Made by a program: the position numbers and the translations under genes
Notes under the pieces: model-generated
Told to the model about the DNA's origin: nothing
Seen by the model: only the letters and a program-made list of their open reading frames with translations
Database searches by the model: none
Shown here: positions 1 to 6,444 of the stretch, in pieces
Numbering within the stretch: position 1 is the stretch's first letter
Layout of the letters: every line of letters starts with the position of its first letter
Assembly (NCBI GenBank): GCA_026391235.1
Contig: JAPLDV010000932.1
Coordinates: forward strand, 1 to 12,661
Direction: 5' to 3'
Origin: Bacteroidia bacterium
Lineage (GTDB): Bacteria > Bacteroidota > Bacteroidia > Bacteroidales > UBA12481
Length of the DNA stretch: 12,661 bases

Positions 1-1
1 C

Positions 2-1120
2 GGTCGGAAGCCCAACCTGGATTTTCTTTATCTGTGCGGTGTGAAGGTGCCGAATGCAGTGCTCCTGGTTGACGGGAAGAAGCGGGAAAGCCACCTGTTT
101 TATACAACCTCTGAAGATTACCTCAAAGGAGAGGGGTTAAGTCCGGAGATCGCAACAAAACCAACAGAAATAACCGGAATTGAATTCTGGTACCCGGCAG
201 ATCAGTTCGGGACGGTTTTATCGGCCAGGATTGCTGGGGGCGGATTGGTTTATACACCGTTTACCGCCGAGGAGTTCAATAACGATGTCGCCACCCGTAG
301 CGAGTGGGACGGCCGGCTCAACCGGGAGCAGCAATTTGCCAAAGTGCTGAAGGACAAATACCCGGGACTTGAGGTCAAGGATTGCTCACAGCTCATCTGG
401 GACCTGAGAATGTTTAAAAGTCCGGCGGAGATCATGAAAATGAGGAAGGCCGGTAAGATTGGAGCTGAAGCCATGAATGCAGTGATGAAGGCTGCCCGTC
501 CGGGAATGTATGAGTACGAACTGAGTTCGCTTTTTGAATATGAGTGCATGCGCAAGGGCTGTCAGGGAATGGCATTTGAGGTAATTATCAGTTCGGCCGA
601 AAATCACAAATACCTGCATTATGCGCAGCACAACCGGCTTCTCACCGATGGTGATTTTCTGGTTGTGGATGCTGGCCCGGCTTGGGAGGATTATGATACC
701 GACATTTCCATCTCTTTTCCAGTGAATGGGAAATTCACGACGCGTCAAAAAGAGATTTATGAGGCCTGTAAATCCGTTAGCCTGGCCTGTCTCGAGTTTT
801 ACAAACCGGGGATCACCGGGTTTGAGGTAGGTGCAAAAGTAAGAGAACTCCTGATCAGTAAGGGCTATCATGTGGAGACGGATGCATTCAGTCGCCTGAG
901 CTTCTTTAAGGAGGGTGGGATTACCCATTCGGTAGGTCTGGCCACGCATGACTGTGGCGGCCGTGATGTGCCAAAGGATGTGCCGCTCAGGGCAGGAATG
1001 GTTTTTGCCTGTGACGTGTTTGCCACATTTTCAAATGAAAATCTGGGGGTTCGGGTCGAGAATACAGTGTTGATTACCGAGAACGGGTGTGAGAATCTGA
1101 CCACGGGGATATTGAGGTAG
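2..1120 (+). CDS. M24 family metallopeptidase (Xaa-Pro aminopeptidase / prolidase-like), 5' end missing
   Basis: This is probably a cytosolic dinuclear-metal peptidase that removes residues in front of proline. The frame is open to the left edge: the 13 codons before the GTG at 41 read GRKPNLDFLYLCG, which fits the end of the aminopeptidase P N-terminal domain (compare 'DFYYLTG'). The true start is therefore upstream, and GTG 41 is not the start. Counting from codon 41 as 1, the creatinase/aminopeptidase fold runs from about residue 128 to 355. Its metal-ligand positions are D210 (VVDAG), D221 (DTDIS), H296 (THSVGL), D325 (ACDVF) and E340 (RVEN). The 11- and 29-residue spacings match the family. 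Position 325 is normally glutamate (the 'EPG' motif), so aspartate there is odd and activity is uncertain. No signal sequence is visible in this part. The next ORF-like piece begins 6 bases after the stop. The family call is firm; the substrate is not. Confidence 0.92.
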   Translation, partial: GRKPNLDFLYLCGVKVPNAVLLVDGKKRESHLFYTTSEDYLKGEGLSPEIATKPTEITGIEFWYPADQFGTVLSARIAGGGLVYTPFTAEEFNNDVATRSEWDGRLNREQQFAKVLKDKYPGLEVKDCSQLIWDLRMFKSPAEIMKMRKAGKIGAEAMNAVMKAARPGMYEYELSSLFEYECMRKGCQGMAFEVIISSAENHKYLHYAQHNRLLTDGDFLVVDAGPAWEDYDTDISISFPVNGKFTTRQKEIYEACKSVSLACLEFYKPGITGFEVGAKVRELLISKGYHVETDAFSRLSFFKEGGITHSVGLATHDCGGRDVPKDVPLRAGMVFACDVFATFSNENLGVRVENTVLITENGCENLTTGILR

Positions 1121-1125
1121 GGATT

Positions 1126-1257
1126 ATGAGGATCTTAATAAACATGATTACTATGTTAATGGCAATTAATATATGTAATGCTCAAAACTTAGTGAAAACA
1201 AATATGAATCATATTGATTATCAGCAGAACCAGCAAAGATGCCTAATTCATTATTGA
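1126..1257 (+). pseudogene. 43-codon ORF with signal-peptide-like start; possible 5' scrap of a lost secreted hydrolase
   Basis: An ATG 6 bases after the peptidase stop opens a 43-residue frame. It begins MRILINMITMLMAINICNAQ, which looks like a short signal peptide ending in an A-Q cleavage site, and the frame then stops. The placement fits a second gene of a peptidase operon. The CocE/NonD-like C-terminal scrap lies 80-360 bases further on, so I infer that this could be the front end of the same lost gene. Nothing after residue 20 is recognisable as that family. It could equally be a chance ORF in AT-rich DNA. Confidence 0.25.
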
Positions 1258-1336
1258 GAAACTTTAATATTCAGGTAGTTGAACAAACCTCTCGTAGAGT
1301 ATGGAAAAACATTTACCAGTTTTTCGGAATAGAAAA

Positions 1337-1619
1337 ATGAAGGGGTGTTGTATGGTGATATTTGGGTTACCGGAGCTGAGGAAAGATATCCTGGTTTATT
1401 CTTCCAATCAAATTGACTCCCATGTCGACCAGTAAATTCTTTGAAAAAGGCCACCGCATCCGTATCGAGGTTTCAAGCAATAATTTTCCCCGGTTCGACA
1501 GGAACCTTAATACCGGAGGAAATAACTACGACGAATCCATTGGTGTGACAGCCAAAAATATCATCCATCACTCGAAGGACTATCCATCTGCCATCAGCTT
1601 GCCGATCGTAAGAAAGTGA
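1337..1619 (+). pseudogene. CocE/NonD-type (S15-like) hydrolase remnant, C-terminal beta-sandwich domain
   Basis: Two pieces of one protein family lie in different frames. In frame 2 (from about 1367) the reading [13 protein letters not shown] matches the start of the C-terminal X-Pro dipeptidyl-peptidase domain (family pattern 'RPDVLVYTSEPL'). From about 1413, in frame 3, the reading [20 protein letters not shown], followed by [16 protein letters not shown] and ending in ISLPIVRK, matches the last part of the same domain (family pattern '[26 protein letters not shown]', natural end 'LVLPVI'). Roughly 60-80 residues that normally separate the two pieces are absent, and the frame changes at the junction near 1405-1415. 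The alpha/beta-hydrolase catalytic domain is missing. Intact members are secreted serine esterases or peptidases of about 550-650 residues. This is a dead remnant, and the family call rests on the [11 protein letters not shown] block. Confidence 0.7.
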
Positions 1620-1742
1620 TACCAATTGACCCGACACCTCAGGTATCATGCCTTGCTGATCATGGAGCCGTATTGGGATCGACAGGGCGCCAAGATAGTA
1701 TATGAACAAGCTAAGAAAGTGCTTTGCAATCCCTATGCTTAG
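1620..1742 (+). pseudogene. Open frame resembling the C-terminal part of an alpha/beta hydrolase (scrap)
   Basis: Directly after the CocE-like stop, the same frame stays open for 40 codons. It contains HALLIMEPYWDRQGAKIVYE followed by QAKKVL. The pattern '(P)RALLI...D-RQGA-I-YE-AKKV' is reminiscent of the strand and loop carrying the catalytic acid in dienelactone-hydrolase-like or acetyl-esterase-like alpha/beta hydrolases. There is no start codon context of its own, no catalytic serine motif and no full domain. I treat it as a fragment of a different hydrolase from the S15-like piece. The match is from memory of family patterns and is weak. Confidence 0.3.
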
Positions 1743-1760
1743 CGATAGTTTTAGCTTGTT
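1705..1760. repeat. 10-bp perfect inverted repeat flanking the promoter
   Basis: AACAAGCTAA at 1705-1714 and its exact reverse complement TTAGCTTGTT at 1751-1760 are separated by 36 bases. The right arm overlaps the -7 element and the left arm lies just upstream of the -33 element. It could be an operator with two half-sites or a weak stem. No T-tract follows, so it is not an ordinary terminator. Confidence 0.45.
1723..1753 (+). promoter_or_regulatory. Candidate Bacteroidota promoter for the SusC/SusD operon
   Basis: TTTG at 1723-1726 is followed after 19 bases by TAGTTTTA at 1746-1753. This matches the Bacteroides sigma consensus TTTG-N19-21-TAnnTTTG except in the last base. It would place transcription start near 1760, about 40 bases before the SusC start codon, which is a sensible leader length. 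Confidence 0.5.
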
Positions 1761-1772
1761 GAATAGTGTGAA

Positions 1773-1797
1773 ATTTTAACCAGTAATATTTTAACCA
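1773..1797 (+). repeat. Two copies of ATTTTAACCA in the SusC leader
   Basis: ATTTTAACCA occurs at 1773-1782 and again at 1788-1797, a 15-base period, with the second copy touching the SusC ATG at 1798. The AT-rich leader has no Shine-Dalgarno sequence, as is usual in this phylum. The repeat may be a small duplication or a binding site for an RNA or a protein. Confidence 0.5.
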
Positions 1798-3123
1798 ATG
1801 AAGCAAAAACTACTTTTAGTACTATTGATGGTGCTTTTTGCCGGAGCTCTTGTCGGCCAAACACGTCAATTAACCGGAACAGTTACCTCTGCGGCCGATA
1901 AGCAGCCGATCCCCGGAGTGACCGTTTTGGTGAAAGGATCGCAAACGGGGACCACTACCGGCGGCGATGGCCGGTATGTTTTGTCAGTAAAGGGTCAGAT
2001 TGGCACCCTGGTGTTCTCATCAATCGGCTACCGCAAACTGGAAGTTCCTATAACTTCATCCAATGTCTATGATGTCAGCATGGAAATTGATGTGATGAAC
2101 ATCGATGAGGTGGTGGTAACCGCTCTGGGAATATCCAGGGAAAAGAAAACCCTTGGATATGCCGTTCAGGATATCAATACAGCCCAGCTTACCGAGGCGC
2201 GGGATAACAACATCATTAATTCACTGTCCGGTAAAATAGCAGGTATCCAGGTAACCAGCGGTGGCAGCACGGTTGGAGCATCTTCCAGAATCGTTATCAG
2301 GGGAAATAAATCTTTTGCAGGTAACGAACCGCTTTTTGTGATCGATGGCACGCCTATCTTCAATAATACAACCAATCTCGACGGTGGCGGGGGTATCGAC
2401 TGGGGAAATACCGCTTCCGATATAGATCCGAACAACATCGAATCCATGACCGTCCTGAAAGGTGCCAACGCAGCTGCTTTGTACGGGAGCCGGGCAACCA
2501 ACGGGGTCATTCTCATCACAACCAAAAAGGGTAAAGATGGCCGGAAACTGGGTGTCGATTTTTCTTCATCAATGTCTCTTGATAATGTCGCCTATCTGCC
2601 GAAGTTCCAGAATGAATATGGCGGGGGCTGGAACGGTGAGGAATATATCTGGAAAAGGGATTACCCTGATATGAGTTATCAGGACTATTCCAAAACCTAC
2701 TCCTACAACTGGGTTGACGGGGGCGGCGGCGGAGTTAACGACAGCTGGCCGATCAGCTGGGGCCCGCGTCTTGATGCCGGTCTGCTCATCGACCAATGGT
2801 CAACCGGTAAAAGCAGTCCCTGGGTTTCCCGACCAAATAACTACAGGGATTTCTTCCAGACCGGTACGAATCTGGAAAACAGCCTGGCAGTTTCTGCCAA
2901 TGGTGATAAGGCAACAGGGCGACTGGCCTTTACCAACCTGAATACCAAAGGGATTATCGATTTTACCGATCAGCAGCAGCAGACATTAAACGGCAGCCTT
3001 ACCCTAAAACCAACAGACCGCCTTACTGCAATCACTAATGTTACTTATCTGAAAAAAACCAGTAATAACATCCCAAATAACGGACATTGCCTATACCAAA
3101 CAGATTTACAAAGAAAAGGGTAA
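1798..3123 (+). CDS. SusC/RagA-like TonB-dependent outer-membrane transporter, N-terminal part (frameshifted gene)
   Basis: This is the front of a TonB-dependent channel that imports glycans with its SusD partner. A signal peptide covers residues 1-20 (LLLVLLMVLFAGALVG, then Q). A carboxypeptidase-D-regulatory-like domain follows at about 24-98 (LTGTV...IPGVTVLVKG). Next comes the DEVVVTALG segment at 103-111, then the plug domain at about 115-245 with RIVIRGNKS, PLFVIDGTP and MTVLKGANAAALYGSRATNG. The first barrel strands follow. The frame ends at 3123 after a stretch (from about residue 430) that no longer resembles the family. The adjacent frame takes up the family pattern from about 3083 and continues to 4933. 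If one base is discounted, the whole gene would encode about 1044 residues, normal for SusC. It is first in the operon, behind a good promoter. As it stands the product would lack most of the barrel. Confidence 0.9.
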   Translation: MKQKLLLVLLMVLFAGALVGQTRQLTGTVTSAADKQPIPGVTVLVKGSQTGTTTGGDGRYVLSVKGQIGTLVFSSIGYRKLEVPITSSNVYDVSMEIDVMNIDEVVVTALGISREKKTLGYAVQDINTAQLTEARDNNIINSLSGKIAGIQVTSGGSTVGASSRIVIRGNKSFAGNEPLFVIDGTPIFNNTTNLDGGGGIDWGNTASDIDPNNIESMTVLKGANAAALYGSRATNGVILITTKKGKDGRKLGVDFSSSMSLDNVAYLPKFQNEYGGGWNGEEYIWKRDYPDMSYQDYSKTYSYNWVDGGGGGVNDSWPISWGPRLDAGLLIDQWSTGKSSPWVSRPNNYRDFFQTGTNLENSLAVSANGDKATGRLAFTNLNTKGIIDFTDQQQQTLNGSLTLKPTDRLTAITNVTYLKKTSNNIPNNGHCLYQTDLQRKG

Positions 3124-4933
3124 TGCAGATTATATTTTTCCTGATGGGGACAATCCTTACTACAACCTGAGAAATTTAACCGGCTTTACCAGAGACAGGG
3201 TTTATGGAAACTCAAGCATTGAGTATAAGTTCACCGATTGGCTGTCGGTTTTAGGCAGGGCCGGCATCGACTTTTACAACGAATACCGGAGCGACATTAC
3301 TCAATCCGGCACTTCACTCAACCTCAGAAGAAAACGCGGCGGACAGTTTAGCGAAACGCAATATTACTTTAACGAGACTAACGCTGACCTCATGTTAAAG
3401 TTTGATAAAACTTTTGGCGATTTCCGTGTTGACGGAGTGGTTGGTGCAAACTACCGAAGTGTAATGTCGAAATCAATGTACATGAGTGCGGGTGATTTGA
3501 CTGTCCCGGATCTGTACACCATAGGCAACGTTAAGGGAAACCCCGGTGTAAGCATGAACACCAATCAAAAGGAAACCAACAGCGTTTTCTTCGCTGCCAA
3601 CGGATCATACAAAAACTATGTGTTCCTGGGTGTCACCGCACGAAACGACTGGAGTTCAACACTTCCGGCTGAAAACAGATCCTATTTCTATCCATCCGTA
3701 AGTTTGGGTTTTGATGTAACCGAAGCATTTAAGCTGCAGTCGGATATATTGAGTTACGCGAAACTCAGGGGCAGCTGGGCCAAGGTTGGGGGAGATGCCG
3801 GTGCTTACCAATTGGCAAGAACCTACGGTGTCGGCACGTTTAATTCCATTTCCATGTTTAGTCCGGGTACTACCTATCCGCCCGCTAACCTGAAGCCGCA
3901 AATCACTTCATCGGTTGAATTTGGGGGGGATTTCAGATTCTGGCAAAACAGGGTTTCCCTGGATGTAACTTATTACGATCAAAAAACGGTTAACCAGATA
4001 TTATCAGTAGCAACCTCCATTTCAACCGGTTATAGCGCTATGAGATTGAATGCCGGTGAGATAGAGAATAGCGGACTCGAACTGATGTTAAATTTTAAGG
4101 CAATCGATCGGCCGAAAGGATTATCCTGGGATATCTCGATGAACTGGGGCAAAAATAAGAATATGGTTAATGCGCTGTATGGAGGCCTTGAATCATATCA
4201 GATATCAGCAGGTTTCGGCGGAGCAACCACATTGGGAATTCCCGGTCAGCCATGGGGCATCATCTGGGGATTGCCTTATGTAAGAAATGATGCTGGCAAA
4301 ATCGTAGTCGGGAGCGATGGAATTCCGCTTACAACCAATGTGGGTAAAAATCTCGGAAATGTTACACCAGATTGGACAGGAGGTATCAGGAGCACCATGA
4401 GATACAAAGGCTTTTACTTCAGCTTCCTGCTCGATGGACGCAAGGGGGGTGATTTCTTTAGCTGCACGGCATGGCACGCCTATCCGACAGGAACATATGA
4501 GATCACCACACAAAATAATGTAAGGGAAACAGGCATGATTGTGGATGGGGTGAAAGATGATGGAATATTGAATGAGCAGGGTGTTCTTGTAGGCGGCACA
4601 GTGAATGACAAACGTGTTGCCGCTCAGGATTTCTATGGCGGTTCCTGGATGTGGAACAACCATGAATACTCAATTCTCGACGGAACATATATCAAACTCA
4701 GGGAAGTTGTTTTGGGATATGATTTCAAATTCAAAAATGCACCATGGATTCAGAAACTTAATATTTCCGTTTACGGAAGAAACCTGGCCATTTTATACCG
4801 CGATAAGAGCACCGCAGAACTTGGAATTGATCCTGAAGTTGGCCTTGGTGGTGGTGATTCTGGTGTTGGTTTTGAGAACTTCCAGGTTCCTACCACCAGG
4901 AGCATGGGTATTAAACTGGCGTTAAGCTTTTAG
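3083..4933 (+). CDS. SusC/RagA-like TonB-dependent transporter, C-terminal barrel part (frameshifted gene)
   Basis: This continues the transporter above in the +1 frame. From about 3083 the reading is DIAYTKQIYKEKGNADY, followed by barrel sequence without a stop to 4933. There is no start codon at the junction; the first ATG inside is at 3392 (MLKFDKTFGDFRVDG). Typical SusC features include FLGVTARNDWSSTLP near 3625, LKPQITSSVEFGGDFRF near 3890, VYGRNLAIL near 4770, LGIDPE near 4820 and PTTRSMGIKLALSF at the end, with the final phenylalanine expected for barrel insertion by the BAM machinery. The downstream SusD-like gene starts 12 bases later, confirming the pair. Expressed alone, this piece would have no signal peptide or plug. 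A single extra base, for example in the GG at 3082-3083, would explain the break. Confidence 0.88.
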   Translation, partial: DIAYTKQIYKEKGNADYIFPDGDNPYYNLRNLTGFTRDRVYGNSSIEYKFTDWLSVLGRAGIDFYNEYRSDITQSGTSLNLRRKRGGQFSETQYYFNETNADLMLKFDKTFGDFRVDGVVGANYRSVMSKSMYMSAGDLTVPDLYTIGNVKGNPGVSMNTNQKETNSVFFAANGSYKNYVFLGVTARNDWSSTLPAENRSYFYPSVSLGFDVTEAFKLQSDILSYAKLRGSWAKVGGDAGAYQLARTYGVGTFNSISMFSPGTTYPPANLKPQITSSVEFGGDFRFWQNRVSLDVTYYDQKTVNQILSVATSISTGYSAMRLNAGEIENSGLELMLNFKAIDRPKGLSWDISMNWGKNKNMVNALYGGLESYQISAGFGGATTLGIPGQPWGIIWGLPYVRNDAGKIVVGSDGIPLTTNVGKNLGNVTPDWTGGIRSTMRYKGFYFSFLLDGRKGGDFFSCTAWHAYPTGTYEITTQNNVRETGMIVDGVKDDGILNEQGVLVGGTVNDKRVAAQDFYGGSWMWNNHEYSILDGTYIKLREVVLGYDFKFKNAPWIQKLNISVYGRNLAILYRDKSTAELGIDPEVGLGGGDSGVGFENFQVPTTRSMGIKLALSF

Positions 4934-4945
4934 TCACCTCAAAAA

Positions 4946-6430
4946 ATGAAGACAATTATGAAAACGATAATAAAAGTGAAGTTTCTGATACTCGCTGCAG
5001 TATTGATGATCTCGAATTCTTGCACTAAGAATTTTACTGAGATGAACACTAACCCGAATTCACCGACAGTGGTTCCGGCAACTAACGTATTTCTACGTGC
5101 CACTATTTCAGCTTTAGGTGCTTTATTAAGTGAACGGCTCGATATTTATTATGCCGGATCTTATGCTGGCCAAACAGCTGCTATTGGTACCGGTGATTAT
5201 GAATACCGGGTGGATATCAATAATGATATGTGGTACGGAATGTATTCCAGCATGAATTCCTTTGTTGACGCAGCCCGTCTGGCAAAAGATGAGGGTAATA
5301 CTAACCTTTACGCGGCTGCAGTAACGATGAAAGCTTATATGGCACAGCAGACTACCGACATGTGGGGGAAAATTCCCTATTCCGAAGCATTTCGTATGGC
5401 AGATGCTATCATTTATCCGAAATATGATACGCAGCAAGAGGTATATACTGCCATTCTTAAAGAGTTGAAAGAAGCTGCCGACTTGCTCAATGCGGGTACA
5501 GGTGCGATGGGCGTTGGAGATTGCTTATTTAAGGGTGATATTGACAAGTGGAAAAAATTCTGCAATTCTACCCGCTTAAGGGTGGCCATGCGGATGTCAC
5601 TCATTGATGAAGCTACTGCAAAAGCGGTGGTTCTAGAAATATTGAATAATCAGGCAACTTATCCGGTAATGACCGAAAATGCTGACAATGCCTATTTCTG
5701 GTGGCCGGGAGTAAGTCCCGATCAGGAACTTTGGTTCCAACGCCTGGGTGCTCCTGACGGGAATAAAACAGATCAGTACCGGACGAATAGCGTTCTGGTT
5801 AACGTGCTGAAAGACAACAATGATCCCAGATTGCCGGTTTACGTTGATAAAAATAAATATGGCGTTTACAACGGCTACAGGTTCTATTATGGCCAAACCC
5901 GTGATACATTGAACAATGGTAATAATGTTTCACATATCGGCGATCGGTTTAGTAATGATCCTAAGGGATTTTCACCTTTGCTGAACTGTGCTGAAGTATA
6001 TTTTAATATTGCTGAGGCCACCCAGAGAACCTTTATTTCGGGTGATGCAAAGGCTGCCTATGAAATGGGGATCACCAAATCATTGGAGGAGAATAATATT
6101 GGTAGTGATGCAATTGCTACATTCCTGACTCAGCCTGAAGTTATCTGGAATGGCGGAACCCTTCCGAATATTAAGAAAATTGCGTTGCAGAAGTGGATTT
6201 CTCTCTTTAAACAAAGCGTGGAAGCCTGGTCGGAAAGCAGGAGAACCGACGTGCCTTTGATGACTGGGGTTTCGGAAAATTATGCTTTAAAACACAATCG
6301 TCCGCCATTCAGGATGGCCTATGCCGACGAAGAGAAATCCCTAAACACGAGCTTCCCTAAAGAGGTTGTTGAAAGTGATATTTTTTGGGGAACCCAGGTT
6401 TGGTGGGATACCAGAAAAGGCATTCAATAG
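4946..6430 (+). CDS. SusD-like (SusD_2 / RagB-type) surface glycan-binding lipoprotein
   Basis: This is an outer-membrane lipoprotein that caps the SusC channel and captures the sugar. It has 494 residues, normal for the family. A lipoprotein signal with a hydrophobic run KFLILAAVLMISNSC puts the lipidated cysteine at residue 26. The mature start CTKNFTEMNTNPNSP is typical of the SusD-like group 2 proteins, followed by a TPR-like helical body. Near the C-terminus, QKWISLFKQSVEAWSESRRT and the ending WWDTRKGIQ also fit. ATG 4946 is taken as the start; ATG 4958 (residue 5) would give an equally good signal sequence. It lies 12 bases after SusC, and its end is intact. The glycan cannot be predicted from sequence; the alpha-galactosidase downstream suggests an alpha-galactoside. 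Confidence 0.93.
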   Translation: MKTIMKTIIKVKFLILAAVLMISNSCTKNFTEMNTNPNSPTVVPATNVFLRATISALGALLSERLDIYYAGSYAGQTAAIGTGDYEYRVDINNDMWYGMYSSMNSFVDAARLAKDEGNTNLYAAAVTMKAYMAQQTTDMWGKIPYSEAFRMADAIIYPKYDTQQEVYTAILKELKEAADLLNAGTGAMGVGDCLFKGDIDKWKKFCNSTRLRVAMRMSLIDEATAKAVVLEILNNQATYPVMTENADNAYFWWPGVSPDQELWFQRLGAPDGNKTDQYRTNSVLVNVLKDNNDPRLPVYVDKNKYGVYNGYRFYYGQTRDTLNNGNNVSHIGDRFSNDPKGFSPLLNCAEVYFNIAEATQRTFISGDAKAAYEMGITKSLEENNIGSDAIATFLTQPEVIWNGGTLPNIKKIALQKWISLFKQSVEAWSESRRTDVPLMTGVSENYALKHNRPPFRMAYADEEKSLNTSFPKEVVESDIFWGTQVWWDTRKGIQ

Positions 6431-6444
6431 TAATTGGGTTTAGT

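Noticed and set aside
386..949. 187-codon open frame on the minus strand
   Set aside because: It lies wholly opposite the peptidase gene, its translation has no family-like pattern, and it is best explained as a shadow of the coding strand.
41..1120. GTG at 41 as the start of the peptidase gene
   Set aside because: The frame is open to the left edge and the 13 upstream codons fit the aminopeptidase P N-terminal domain, so the gene is cut by the window.
1702..1779. 25-codon ORF starting MNKLRKCFAIPML before SusC
   Set aside because: It spans the promoter and the inverted repeat, has no supporting context, and would need a transcript starting upstream of the predicted one.
4205..4663. 152-codon open frame on the minus strand
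   Set aside because: It lies opposite the SusC barrel, which has clear family motifs. It is a shadow.
6385..6444. Earlier ATG for the symporter, overlapping susD
   Set aside because: The first 20 residues from there are an out-of-frame reading of the susD end. ATG 6445 gives a normal symporter N-terminus and normal operon spacing.
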